Origin: Boswellia sacra
Lineage: Eukaryota; Streptophyta; Magnoliopsida; Sapindales; Burseraceae
Direction: 5' to 3'
NCBI GenBank assembly: GCA_013180625.2
Contig: SNVD02001412.1
Coordinates: 62,001 to 126,000 of the forward strand
Length of the DNA stretch: 64,000 nucleotides
The notes beneath the pieces were generated by a model. The model saw only the letters and a list, made by a program, of their open reading frames with translations, did not search any database and had not been told where the DNA came from. Made by a program: the position numbers and the translations under genes. This document shows positions 24,001 to 37,700 of the stretch, piece by piece; position 1 is the first letter of the stretch; each line of letters starts with the position of its first letter.

Positions 24001-24279
24001 AAGTTGAAGCCTAGAGCTGATGGACCATTCAAAGTCTTACAACGCATTAGAGAGAATGCTTACAAAGTTGAGCTACCTGAGCATTATGGTGTTTCCAACA
24101 CATTTAATATCTCTGACCTTAGTCCGTATCTTGGTGAAAACAACAATCAAGACTCGAGGTCGAGTCTTTCTCAACCAGGGGAGCTTGACACAAGAGTGTT
24201 ACAATCCATGGGATTCATGATAGATCATCAAGGGGTGCAAATTATTACCATGGTCAAGAGTGCACATGAACCAGAATGA
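21073..24279 (+). pseudogene. gypsy 1 pol: protease, RT, RNase H, integrase, one stop
   Basis: A single frame from 21073 to 24279 broken only by a TAG at 23341-23343. Protease region: FIIDGYSFENVLSTEMI and LLLGRPWQYDRKV; the usual DGG(S/T) is altered to DGYS. RT: LVPKKDGSWRMCID, FSKIDLRSGYHQIR, MPFGLSNVPSTFM and the YFDDILVYS active site near residue 350. RNase H: VECDASNIGIGAVIS, then AFFSEKLNASRKKYSTYDKE. Integrase: zinc finger EAHGSGISGHFGRDK with CTICHVV, and after the stop the core motifs VSDRDPKFLSHFW and TDGQTEVINR. The stop lies between LDFMVGLPRT and the core. The C-terminus crosses the 3' LTR start at 24186. Apart from the stop and the protease change the frame is nearly clean. Confidence 0.92.
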
Positions 24280-25062
24280 GGGGTAATTTCGTAAAAGAAC
24301 TGATATTGCTGTGCAGAGAATTGAATGTCAAGATTTATGGCTGTAAAAGATCTTGAAGTCAGCTTTCTAACACATTTGTCAATGTGTCATTTGGAGTTGT
24401 CAGCAGGAATTTATGACTATATCTTTACAGCTGGTTCATAGTTAATGGTGCATTAAAGTCTACTCTAGAATTTGAATTTGATTGCTTAGTTGGTTGGAAT
24501 TTGAATTTCTAGCTTAGTTGGTTATGCTTTTTTACCTAATGAGTTTACTTATGAGTCTTAGTTAATAAATCAGTTGTCAATGTAGTAGTTGAGCTGTAAT
24601 TGTTGAAATCATTTAATTATTGTCTTTTACCTATGCTTGGAGAGTTGTTCCAAGTTATTTAAGCTCTAAAGTTGTGTATTCAAGGGAGTGAAGTTTTGAA
24701 TTCGAATTTGAGTGAAATTTCAGTGTTTATACTGATTTCTCATTAACTCTGTATCTCTTGGTGGATTCCATAGAGTGGTGAGTTAGTTTGAGCCCTGTAT
24801 CCTTGGTTTACATCCTTGGGTGGTGAATTTTCTGTATCCCATTGGTGTTTTCCCTGGTGGTGAGCTTGTTATCCTTTCAAAGAGTGTTTGTTAGGTTCCA
24901 TTCTACTTGTTCCAGCCATTGGTTGAGTTGATAATCAACTTGAAGATCCTATCCTCATCTATTATAATCCAGCAGCCCGGCATCAGATTGGTATCAGAGC
25001 CATATCTCGAAGATCCGGTATCAGATTTGGTATCAGAGCCATATCTCAAAGATCCGGTATCA
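24186..25062 (+). repeat. 3' LTR of gypsy 1
   Basis: Starts TGACACAAGAGTG and ends CCGGTATCA, followed by target duplication GAGAC. Ends with two 38-39 bp PBS-type units (TGGTATCAGAGCC at 24990 and 25029). Confidence 0.93.
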
Positions 25063-25067
25063 GAGAC

Positions 25068-27650
25068 AATGAAGGACATAGAAACAGAGACGAGTAGAAA
25101 GAGAATGGAGAGGGTTTATTATCCTAAAGGTAATAGACATCAGAAGAGAAGCTCTCTAGGATTCAAGAGAAGAAGAGAAGGGACATGAGGGGAGAGAAAC
25201 AAAGAAGATGCAGATGAGAGACGAAGGATTAAAAGTATTTTTTAGCATTTAATATCGATAAAATGATTTGACCCTTATCTTATTGAAATTATGTAATTTT
25301 ACTAAAATACCCCAAAACGTTAATTTGAAATCTAACGGAATCTGTTGGCTGGACTTGGATGAAGCTTAAACGCAAACGTTAGGGACGACGCTGATATATT
25401 TACAGAAGAGGCTTTCCGCATGATAATTAGCTAAACTTCAGGGGTGGTTTATGATATTATCCCCATATTAAAATCACCTGGATCTAAGCAAGAACACGTC
25501 GAACACTTGACTCAAACATCCACAAAAACCACAACCATATGACATGGCACAAGAAGCACCACCACCACCTCCACTAGCACCAAAGCAAGACCCTCACCCG
25601 CGCCACCACAACGTCCAATCGAGTGCTCACTCACCCACGCCGTCTACGTCGAGCCCTCTACGTCTCCGACGTAATCCAACTCAAACATCAACGAAGGGAA
25701 GGCTGTTGCAGTCACTTAGGATTTGGGAATTAGGGATTTGTTTACTTAAGATGGGCATTGAAGAAATAGATGACAAATCAAAGAAGCACATAAGAAATAG
25801 AGGAAGAGGGCCGACGGAGGTATGAGGAAAGGAAGAGGAACCAGATGCAAAACAAATTGTTTTTCAATATATATTAATCGGAGAAATATATGTTAAATAT
25901 ACCTTGGATAAATTTAATTTTAAAAACAAAATAATATTTAATACATAAAATCAGTAATAGGCTGCCATGTGGTAAATTCGATTCACAAAAAAATATTTGT
26001 CATCGGATCGTGTTATATCATACAAGATGAATCAAACCCGATTTTAGATCTGAATTAAAAATTTCGACATTAGATTATTTATAATACTAAACCACTTTTA
26101 ATTCGATCGATTCGATAAAATCCGATCGAATTAGATCGGACCGGAAAATTTTGAATACCCTACTTCTGGTATCGACCACAGCTCGACTCTTTTGGGTTTT
26201 GGCCCAACTCATCTGAGAATTATATAACTCTTTTCTCTGCAATTGAAATTGCTCCATGTCATGTCATGATGCTATTTTCTTTAGTTAAGGGATAATTTCT
26301 TTAGCCACTAACGATTTGCTCCCTTCATTACCGGATCTCCACTGCCTCTCAATCGATTTGCAGAAATCCCCACTTCTTTCACTCGATTTTCACGATCTAC
26401 TTCACTTCACCAATTCACAACATCCAAGCTTACCGATTCAAACACTTCATAGCAACAATGAGAAAATTCCATCACTCCATCACAAGCAACTCCGATCATC
26501 ACTTCACATCTGCAGCCAATTCCAATCTCTGCCTTTACCTCCATTGGTCAGCCACAATTCTGAGCACCTTAGCTTTACCGTCCCCTTTCATCTCTCCTTC
26601 AATCCCTCCAATCTACCGTAACCGCCATCATCCCGATCCTGATCCTCATCCTTCTTCATTTACCTACATCAATCTATTCCTCCTTCATCACCCCATCACC
26701 GAAACATCTCGTCACCATCGAGACCAGCTCCTCCGATCTCCTCACCATGAGCTTAAACCAAAGCACCCAAACACCAAAACCACCGCACATCAACCAAAAC
26801 CACCTCCTCCGATCCTCCTTTTATGGATTTTGAAGGGTTTCCCGTACGTTTTTGGGGTTGGTGGTAGGGGTAAGATTCGGTGATCAATGATGAACAGTAA
26901 CAATGGAGAGAGAAGTTTGAATTTAGATATTTAATTATTATAATAAATATTTTAATTAAAAGAGGAGTTATTTTTGAATAACACTTTTAATAGATATAAT
27001 TTTTTTAATTATTTGTTTTTAAAATTTAAAGATTGAGATGATTAATAAATTAATAATATTAAATATATTTTATTAATTATTAATTTTAATTTTTAGATTT
27101 TATAAATTAATAAATATAAATTTATTTTTGTTAATAAATTATATCTAAATTTTATTTTAAAATATCTTAATTTTTTAATTAATAATTTAATAAATAAGAA
27201 TATATTAATAAGTGGATGTTAAAGTTATTATATTCACATTCTAACATATTTTAATATAAGATTATATTTATACCCCTAACTCTGATGGGATTTCCATTAG
27301 CGTACAATCCGCAAGGGCAAAATGCTGTTTTTGGAACAACCGGTCCTAAAAAGACTGCAGCCTAACCTCGAAGGGCAAATAAGACTATCCTTTATTTTTT
27401 CAGCGATCTTTAGAGGTTTCTGGTTAAAATTGAAATAATTAAGCAAAACAAAGTCTCCAATTTGCAACGTTGTTAGATCCGCCTCCCCTTTTTAAGTTAA
27501 TTTAAAATTTATTTTCATTAGTTAAGAATATTTTTTAATTTATATTGTTATTACGATGAGATTAATTTTGGTATTTAATCAACTCAAGAATTAAATTTTA
27601 GAAAACAACCCTCTGCTGCTTCCAAAATCCAAACAAGATAAAATGATTGA
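25068..27650. other. Intergenic stretch with low-complexity open frames
   Basis: The purine-rich stretch at 25068-25200 continues the insertion target of gypsy 1. Frames at 25544-25825 (MAQEAPPPPPLAPKQDPHP...) and 26316-26883 (Pro/Ser/His-rich) lack recognisable domains; a short unknown gene cannot be excluded for the first. Sequence near 26040-26160 (ATTCGATCGATTCG, AATTAGATCGGACCGG) looks like a hAT subterminal relic. 26920-27260 is extremely AT-rich. Confidence 0.4.
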
Positions 27651-28104
27651 GCCACTAAAAACTCTTGGACGCTGCTACATAGATTTTCACAAACAAATTG
27701 TGGGTTGAAGACTGGCAAAGTGGTAATCCTCTTGACTTTTTATCTTTTCTTTTGCTTGGTAGACCATGATCATTCAAATGTGGGCTAAAAAATCCAGCTA
27801 GAAAAAATTGATCTTTTACTAATGCCAGATCATGGACTTCCACTATTATTCTTGAATTGATGGGATTAGGACATGATATCCAAATAATTGAAAACAAATA
27901 TAGATTTTGCATTAACTAACATAGACGAACCTTAAATATAACCAACACTACAAGGGCATTATAAGGGCAAAATAATTGTCAAACGAAGTTCAAGGCTGTA
28001 AAAGCACTCGCCACATATATCATACAAGTCAAAAAGGATTCCGAAGTACTTTGTGACACACAACACCTATAGCTCGAATGAAATGTATCAACATTCCACT
28101 TGTA

Positions 28105-28107
28105 TTT

Positions 28108-28149
<42 letters not shown>

Positions 28150-28151
28150 AA
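28105..28151. repeat. (TA)n microsatellite in a hairpin-forming palindrome
   Basis: About 15 TA dinucleotides flanked by a T-run on the left and an A-run on the right, so the whole 47 bp is self-complementary. Confidence 0.9.
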
Positions 28152-28706
28152 AGATGGCTATACCACATTTTAATCAATAAGACATGCCACGATTCACCTG
28201 TAGAAAGAAATGCGTTATTCATGGTGCTCAATATCTCAATCACAACTTTCACCAACATTGGCTTCGTCACTGTCGTACCCCTGCTACTCACTCCGTCTGC
28301 ATTGAAGAACTCAATTCACTTATATTTCAGTTATAAAAAATTAACTGCAGCTACATCAAAATCACAATCACACAACACAACTGAACCCTCAAGTCAATGC
28401 AACTAAAACAATATTTGCAGAACAATGCATAACAGAAGTTGCCTACTGCCCATCTTCGGTCACAAAGGATTATAAAAATTGTGTGACTACAATCAAAACA
28501 GTTATATATATTCAGTTGAACAAAAAGAAAAAAGAACAAGATAAGACATGCCATAATAGCTAAGCTAAAACCGGATCTTGACATGATCAAGTTCACATGG
28601 CATTTCCACACGTGTTATAAGTCTTAATTCTTCACAAACTTAATGTTACATGGAGGAGGGAAAAAAATGAAGAAAGGAAGGGAGATAATCAGAAAAGTAA
28701 ATAGGT

Positions 28707-31700
28707 TCATATGGCGCAATGTTTACACACCTTTTGCCGTTTGGAATTTGGTGGGCTTGGTTCAGAATCACTTTGTCGACGTGATGTCCCGACATTAGAA
28801 CTCTCACCCTGCCAAAAATAAATAATAAATAACTGATCAGCAACTACCCCTGTGTGGGTGTTGTGCAGAAACCCATGATTTATTCCAATGTAAAGTAGAT
28901 GAGAAATAGAACAAGAAGGATTAATGTTTGCATAAAGGTAACTGAATTGTATAAAGGTAACTGAATTGTCTATTATAATTGATGAATGTGTCCAGTAAAA
29001 TTTTTTGAAAACCAATTTCCTGAAAATTAATAGTGAACCATGTTCAGTACTAATACTTTGGCAAGTAGAAGAAAAGGTTTAATTGTCTGCCAAATCCTCT
29101 TAGTCTCCAAACATTTTAAAGTTTTAACACTAATTTCGAAGAACTAGAAAATCGGGTTTTGAGTTTCTTAAAATAGTGCCAGATGAACCCCAAGGTAACA
29201 AGTCTTGAAAGTGCATCAACATGTGGCATAAGCTTACATGGGTGGAGGAATCCAGAGCCATTCTATACGCTGAAGTATTTGCTTCATCTGAAGAAGCTAC
29301 AGTTTGTGCCACACTTGATTGTTGAGATATCAAGGGCATGATCTGGTGAAGCAAATTAGATAAAAATATCCCGTCATCACCAACATTTGTTTCTGCTTCA
29401 GAAGGAGCAGTTTGAGTTCCTGCATGATCTGGCATGGCTGCTGGCTCTGGGACAGAAGCTGAAGCTGTCCCCTGTAAACCAGTACCGGCATCTTGGATAT
29501 GGATCTCGCCACCCGGAAAAATGTTCCTCAGAAGTTGAAGAACACCACTGGGAATATGTCGCTCAGATTCTTGGTTGTTTTGGGACCCACCAGCTGACAG
29601 AACGCTGATATTGACACTGCGTCCACTAGATGACTCTTGTTGTCCAGAGTTCAGATTTGGTAACGATCCTAATGTGAAACAAGCCATTCAAAGGATTAAC
29701 ATCCTGAGAGTGAAACATATCGGTCAACTAATATGGGAGTTGAATGTAACTCAAATATAGTCCTCTATACGTCCAATCACCAAGCCAAAAGCAAGACATG
29801 AGAGATAGAATTCTGTGTCTCACACCCGTCTATTACAAAGTCTAGAAGAACAATGAGCTGCTGAACTTCTTTTTTCCCAATGGAGATCTGAATTTCACCT
29901 TCAATCAAATGGTTTTAATAGATCCAATCAAATATCAATGACATACAGGCTCCCTAGCAAACTTCTTTGATCAGTTCTTTTTTTGCAGGTTTTCCACAAT
30001 CAGCTAAATCCAGTCAACTTGATAGTTGGACCTATAAAATTGAAGCTATACCATACTTTTCCAGGACTCATATCAAATGATTCAGAAGTTCATTAAAAGG
30101 ACTAAAGGTAGATGCTTTCATGATTATAACTTTCATATCTACAGCAGCATAGGATAAGTTTTGAAGAATTTTTCAAAGTTGCAGGAATACATTCTTGTCA
30201 ACTAGCAGACAATTGTAATCAATAAGCACCTTACACACAAAAAAAAAAAAAAAACAGATGATGTTTCAAGAAAATAAAAATAATAGATATCCGTATGCAT
30301 ATACCATTTGGTACCATCAGCACTACCTTTCATATTCAGATGAGAAGAATCTACATTCATAAAGGGCAACAATAGCATCAGCAAACAGCAATGGTACAAG
30401 CACAACTACAAACACAATAACAATCGCAACAACCAATTTCAGCTTCCTAAACACTACACTAAAGTGTGTTTATAATGGTAAGTTTAATTTCTTATGAAAT
30501 AGTTATCCTCATTATTATAATAGTCAAAGTGTTTGTGATAGTACCATTTCGTGCAGGATCCTCACTGTTTTGTGGTTGAGAATCAGGAACAGATGGTTGA
30601 GAATCAGGAACAGATGGCCTCTCAGTTTGCAACCCAGATGCTTGAAATCCTCGTTCACTAGTTAAATGACCAGAAGCTACATGTTGAAATCTTCCAAGAA
30701 CTGGATAGTATAACCCCAGAGAATTACCGGATGAATCTGACGATAGGCGGCCAAAGGGAGCAGGCACCGCTGCTACCATTGTCCTAATTGGCAATACCCG
30801 TACTCCAGATTCTCCAGCAAAAGATGAAGCCTCTGATATCCTTGAAGTTGTCTGACTGCCAAGGGTCTCATTGCCAGGACCAGTTGCTGAATTTCCATGT
30901 CCCGAAGGCTGCTGGGTATTACCTTGTTCTTCTCGATTAGTGTTAGACGTCCCCATTGATGAACCTTACAGAGCAAACAATAGTTAGAAATATATCATTT
31001 GCAGCATTCCTTCCATTGAAAGATCAATGTACCAAAAATTCAGGACGGTCCAACGCTCACATGTACAGTAAAAAAAAAAAGTTGCCCTGTCTATCTGGTA
31101 AAATGTGTAGAATTAGGAGGGAGTCATGCATTACTGTTAAATAATTGTTTCAGTCTAAAGTTCTTATCAAGGAAATATATACTTTAACTTAGGTTGTGTT
31201 TGTTTCAATCACTTAACACTTTTTAGATCTAAACACTTTTTAGAATTTAATTTACACCACTTAATAGGATGTTTGTTTGCTTTTTTAGATACCACTTAAA
31301 AAAAGTGAAAAGAGAATATTTTACCTTTAATGTGACTTTTTTACCCTTGTTAAATTAAAATTTATATATTTATATTTATACAATCATTTAAAAATTAAAT
31401 AGTTAATAAAATTAAATCAAAATTCTTTTTCATTTAAATAATTAATATTATATTTCTTACAACCTTTAAAAAATAATTATTAACTATAATTAAATAAAAA
31501 TTCTTTTTCATTTAAATAGTTAATATTATATTATATAAACTCATATGATATATTGTATAACTACTATATCGTTAATATTATCAATTTTTAAAATTCATTC
31601 CTCCAATTAGATCAAGTTTAAGCCATATCAATTTCTATAAAAAAAATTGTAAGAGTAGTATTTTATTCATTACATTTTAAGGACCATATTTTGAATCATA

Positions 31701-34700
31701 GACGAATAATCCTATTAATTAAAGTGTTTTCCATTTCATAAACTTAACAAAAAAAAACTAATAAGATCTTTTAACTGACAATATTAAATATTAATTTTTT
31801 ACTTTAAATTTACAATATTAAATAAAATAAGATGCCCTTAGCAATCTAATAAATAACTTTTAAAATTTCAATAAAACTGTCCCTATAATATGTAATAAAA
31901 TTCTATCAAATATATTATCTATTTTAAAACTCGCTATTTATAATGATATCAAAATTTTCAATAGTTATTATGTATTATTAGCTAATTAATTTGAAATATT
32001 AATAGAAATAAATGAAAGTTTACCAATTATAAAAATATTTATCATATTTTAATTTGGTAATTATAAATATAGTAATAAATAATATAACAATTTGATAATA
32101 AGTACTAAAACAATCACAAATATACCAAAATTGTACGTTTTAATAAATTAAAATAATATTCATAAATAAAAATTTGATAAAATTTATATTATTTTAATAT
32201 GTAGGGATATTTATGGAATAAATTTTTTAACACCTCATTTAGACAATAATGATTAGAAAATTGGATAAACTTTATATTATTTTAATATGTAAGGATATTT
32301 ATGACATAAAATTTTTAACATCTCATTTAGACAACAGTGATTAGAAAAAGTGATAAATTTTCACTTTTTCAATTAAGTGATTTATCACTTAAAATAAGTG
32401 CTAAATGGAAAAACAAAGAAAAATTTTAAGATTTAGATCTAAACACTTTAAGTGTTAAGTGATAAGTGGAAGAAAACAAACACCACCTTAGTTGGTCACA
32501 ATCAATATTTTAATTTTTACAAATAAAAACAAGTATGGCACTAATCATGGTGGTTGTGTTCTACACTCCATCATTGTGACCACTAACCATAATGAAAAAC
32601 AAAAAAAAAATTTCAGATATATGCACACCAAGTAATAATCCAGATGAAAGCATTCAGATTACCTCTTCGTATTTGTATATCAATACGCCTAGGAAGAAAT
32701 CCTGTACCACGCCCATTAACCAAACCACTACCAGACTGTACAGACCCCATTGGGCTGGCACCAAAGCTTGTTCCGGGTTGGAAAGGAAGAGGCTGGACAT
32801 AAATGTCAACTATCACCACAAATTGAAGGGAAAAACACCAAAAAATTTAAAAAAAAAAAAGAGAAAAAAGAAAGAAGAGGAAGCCAAAAGAAGATTTTAA
32901 TATAAGGATGAGAACATTGCCTGAACCATAAGAGGGTTCGGACCAGAAGGTGATATGAAAACAGCAGGGCCAGCATTTACCACAGCTTCAGACTGCACAA
33001 GAAAGGTGTCATAGCAAAGTATTGGACAACTGATATCAAACTTAGAAAATGTCCTTATAGGGAACTAGGATGGTCTTACTGGAGTTTGACCTAATCGCAC
33101 AGTCATGATTGTACGACCGAGTTCAAGCAAAAAAGCACCTAGATTATGGAGTAGAACTCCTGTTGTCCATGCAGTAGTTTGGGTGCTCGCCCGCACTGAT
33201 TGATCCGTTACATTAACCTGATTCTCCAGTTGTCCAGCAAGTTGCTGCCAGTCACAAAAAGAAAATAGCAATTACTTAAATCTAGCATATTACAGTCATG
33301 TAGTAAAATCGCAAAATGGTATGAGTTACATCATCAAATAAAACTATAACAGATAATACTAGTACAAAAAGTTTAGAAAAAAGTTAGAAAGAAGCTAAGA
33401 ACACACCAGCAGGCACTCTCCAGCCTGTTCAATTAGCATTAGTCTCGTGGACGTCATGACTTCTGCCAAAGATGCAGGTGTTGGAAGCCCTTCTTGTACA
33501 GCCCCTGAATGTGATGCAGGATTAGAATCTCTTTCTTCAGTCCTACCCCTGCCTGTCAGCGTAGCAACAAAATCAACAAAGAATTGTAGGAATAACTAAG
33601 ATCTGTAAATGGGAAAATGCAGCAATTACAAGAAAACTGACCGATTCCATCAAATTCACGCCTCAAATTACTCAGATAATGGGACAGTGTTGTCAATGAA
33701 TCAGGAATCACCTAGAAAGAAAAATGAGTGTTTCAGAATTCTTATCATTTGACCCAAAAATGAATGCCACAAATCCATTTCAGATAATAGACAAGTGGTC
33801 CAGACACAGAAAGATTAAGCAAACTGAGAATTCAAAGCTTACAGGAGGCTGCAGAGGCCCCAAGGAAACAGACGTTGGAATTCCAAAAGCACTCTGTATT
33901 CTACTTGATTGAACCCTCATGCCAGCTTGTTCAGATTGCTGCTGGGTTAAATCTGGTGTTCCACTGGCAAATGATGCTCTTTCAGCTCTATGCAACGCAG
34001 ATTCCTTCCAGATCCATGCACCCAGCCAAAATAGTATAAATAAGAATGTAAACACATTAAGAAATACAGACCATACGAGATGATCTTTAGATTTTGGCAA
34101 TATATGACCCAAAAATTTTATAAGACTTCCAATAAACCCTCAACATGTCTACCAGGAAAGCATAAAAATCAATTCACCAAATGGGGGTCTTTTCTTCTGA
34201 TTTTTACAAGTAATTTTTGTTCAAGGAGTAGAGAGAGGGTGTGCACAAAGAAAGAATTTGAATTATACATCAAGACGAACAACAATATATTTCACATAAT
34301 GTTTTAAATGGACAATCTAGTAACTAGAATCCGGAAATTGAAACTATGACTTACCCTGACATCAATCTCATTACCACCACCTCCGATATTTGAAAATCCA
34401 AATGAACCAAGAACAGCTGAGACAATCTGAGCAGAAAAAAGGATATGCATTGATAGATTGCTCAAGTAAGATATAAAACAACCAGAATGACAACCAAAAA
34501 AAAAAAAGGCTCCATTCCAATCAAGTTGCTGCCTCACCTGACTTATTTCAGGGGGAACTACATCCCCCTGATCAGGAACATTGAAAGTTTCAATTACAAC
34601 ACTAGGGGCTACCTGATTGCTGTGACTGCGACTTGTACCTGAATAACAACAAACATTTGGGTTCAGCAGAAAATCTTTACTAGTTGTAAAAGCAAGTGTT

Positions 34701-37700
34701 TATCAGAAACGTCAAGCATTTCACTTCATTACTACTAGCACAATACAAACTTAAACAGTGATCAAACTCACTAATGCATCATGAATTCGACAAGTAAAGA
34801 AAACAGTTAGATAACAGAGAAATTTATTTTGTATCAATAAATTATTAATTTCGAAGGGAAAACAGTACTGAAACACATGGGGAAACATACAAGAGAAACC
34901 CAAGGGCAGGCCAGAAAGAAACAACAACATAAGCAGGGGGGAAGAAAAAAAAAAAGCCAGCAAAAAAAGTAATCCCAAAAGATGAGATGCCCCAAGAGTT
35001 GAATAAAAGAGATGGAATAATTAATCCAAAGAATAAATATAAGATTTAACGTACGCACAGGAAGAACAATGCCCTTGGAATGAGATTTTTCCCCTTACAC
35101 AACAAAACACCATTCTGGTTACAAAGGGACTGCTATCCCCACTTCTTTATTCTGATTCTGTCAGAACCTACCTCTTCAACAACCAAACATTTGAACCATA
35201 AACACAACATCACCCAACTAATTCCAAAAGATGAGAGAGACCACAACTGTTATCTGAACAGGGCAGTGATGCATGATCTATCATCACACCACTTTATTTA
35301 AATGCACAAAAACATCAATGGAACAATCATTTTTCTCTTAATCAAGAATCTACTTTTAAGAACCCATCTTACTGAATAACAGTCCAGCGAAATGACACCT
35401 TAAGCAGCAAAACCTCCTGCCAACTACTCTTCTAACAAATAAATAACCCAAAAAAAAAAAAAAAAGAAAGAAAGAAAGAAACTTAACTCCACTCATCAAT
35501 AGAGCTAAAACAGAGGTTTGGCCCATACATGACTTACAACTTTATTAAGATTAGAAAAAGTAACTGATCAGATATTTATAATCAACAGGGCAAGCAGGCT
35601 GGAGAGAGAGAGAGAGAAAGGAAAACAAAAACAGTTAAAAAAAAAAAAAGACCAAAAAAAAGGGAAAGAACTGTAAGCTAACAAACCTGGATGGTTATTG
35701 ACACCATCTGATGATGGTGGAACCGGTTGTCTGACCACCATATGCAGAGTGTGACCATCCTCAACATCTAACTCAAGTTTAGAAACTCAATGCAAATTCT
35801 CAGTATCACAAATACTAAAGATGCTGATAACAATTGCGTAATCTATATTTGGACAAGAGAAGGAAATATAAAAGTTATTGGCGGCTGATTTCATCTTTTT
35901 AACTAGCTAAATACTCCATTCATGTAAGGCTCAAAAATGCAAAACAACTGCTACTTCTAAGGTATCTTAGATTTGAATTCCTTCACTGATGACAGAAATT
36001 GCATATTAGTAGGAAATTTTAAGTGATATCATGATTAACAGGTTCTCAACCACCATCAGTCGCAGCCAAGTAGTACTTATTTTTCTTTCAAAGTAGAAAA
36101 CCTTGTGTCCAACCGTGGCAAGGCAGGCCAGTGCTACCCTCATTTTACAGTCAAACAATGGTTCTCTATTCTACAAGAAACATAATTGTTGCATTAAGCA
36201 GGAAAAAAAAAAAAGTTATGCAGATCAACACAAAATTCAGAAATAGATACACATATATAACTAATAGGCATTGCATAAAAAGAAGTATTTATGATAACAA
36301 TATAAAAATTGTGACAAAAATTTTCTTACCATTTAATAAAACTTAATAAATGATAAAACAAGTGCCTTATCCAAAAAATAATAAATAAAAGATAAAACAG
36401 CATAAACTTTTAGTGTAGTTTTTAAACCTGAGTTGTAGGACAAAGTTATTCAGTAATGGCAAAAGACTAACTGACATCCTACATGGTTGACCTCTTAATC
36501 TACAGTTTCGTGTAATCTATATTTGGCCAAGAGAAGGAAATATAAAAGTTCTTGGCGGCTGATTTTGATAGACCTCCAATCAAATTTACTTATGCTAGGC
36601 AACACCAAAAGTGATAACAAAGGAAGGACAGAAATGTGAATTGTTATTTTCTGTTTTGTTTTTCTGTTTTGCTGGGTGATGGATGAGCTGTGAGGGAGTT
36701 AGTTTGTTTTGCTGAGTGATGGGTGAGCTATGAGAGAGTTAGTTATCCTAGCCTACGGGAGTGTGCAAAGTTAGTTAGGAAATATAAGAGGAAGATAAAG
36801 AGCAGAGGGGGGCATCGGATTATTTTCAGTAAATTGTGAGAAATACTTCTCCTAGTTGGCAGGACTCTCGAATTTCCTGCCACACGCTCCAATATATTCT
36901 GACTTCATTTTCTACTTGCTTGCCTATTGTCTCTAATTCCATTTCAATTCCTAAAATCTGTGTTACAGCTACTGTGAGAGTGTGCGTGAGTGTAAACAGG
37001 TCCTATCAAATTGGTATCAGAGCGGTGAGAGTGAGGGATGGCGCGTAAGAAAGGAGAGGGGATAATGGATGTATTAGAAGAGAAGTTTAATCTGTTTCAA
37101 GAACAAAACGGAGTGGTTAAAGGACTGTCGAGGGTCCATCTCTTGGAGCAGAACATGGCGGCCATACTGGAGCGTTTGGATACGTTGACGAAGGCTAACA
37201 GTGGCGATGCGACAGCTTCATCGTCAGGAGCCAGGCGAAAATCGCCAACAGCGAGGGCTGAAACAGGAAAGCCTGAACCACCAACTTCTATCGGTAGGTT
37301 CAACGCCGGAGAAAACAATAAAGGGGAGATCCAAACACGCCGAGTGGAGATGCCGACTTTCGAAGGAGGGGATCCGGACGAATGGGTCTATCGGGTTGAG
37401 CATTTCTTTTCCTTGAATCGGATGGGTGAGGCCAAGAAATTGATGGCTGCTGCCGTGTCGATGGAAGGGGAGGCTTTTGCGTGGCACCAGTAGGAGACGT
37501 CCAGGAGAGCATTCCAGTCATGGAGTGAGTTGAAGGCGCTTCTGCTTGAGCGATTTAGGGTTTCGCAAAAAAGAATTTCGAAGCAATTCTTGGCTCTCCG
37601 GCAAGAGAGCACCGTGAGGGAGTATCGCCGGCAGTTCGAGCAGCTGGCTTCATCGATGGCGGACATACCAGAACACCTCCTGGAGGACCAGTTTATCAAT

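Larger units (their letters stand above)
19482..25067 (+). mobile_element. Young Ty3/gypsy LTR retrotransposon (gypsy 1), complete ends
   Basis: Bounded by two 877-bp LTRs (19487-20363 and 24186-25062) with a perfect 5-bp target duplication GAGAC at 19482-19486 and 25063-25067. LTR termini are TG...CA. A primer-binding site matching initiator tRNA-Met (TGGTATCAGAGCC) starts at 20367, four bases after the 5' LTR, and a purine tract AGGGGAGC lies just before the 3' LTR. The interior order is protease, RT, RNase H, integrase, as in Ty3/gypsy. By eye only about five substitutions separate the LTRs (~0.6%), so insertion is recent. No gag capsid domain or CCHC knuckle is present and pol has one stop, so it is non-autonomous. 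The pol frame runs into the 3' LTR, as in some CRM-like chromoviruses, but no chromodomain was recognised. Confidence 0.95.

Noticed and set aside
19482..25067. Possible endogenous pararetrovirus rather than retrotransposon
   Set aside because: It has LTRs, a target duplication, tRNA-Met PBS and an integrase after RNase H, which fit Ty3/gypsy and not a caulimovirus; no movement protein was seen.
26316..26883. Pro/Ser/His-rich frames of 101 and 141 aa
   Set aside because: Composition follows a C-rich low-complexity stretch; two overlapping frames are equally open and neither shows a domain.
27655..27912. 85-aa minus-strand frame (MQNLYLFSIIWISCPNP...)
   Set aside because: No recognisable domain, no splice partners, and codon use like intergenic DNA.
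36131..36346. Frame at 36131-36346 and its near copy at 42198-42440
   Set aside because: Shared peptide end ([20 protein letters not shown]) is explained by the intronic 674-bp duplication; non-coding intron on the opposite strand of the gene.
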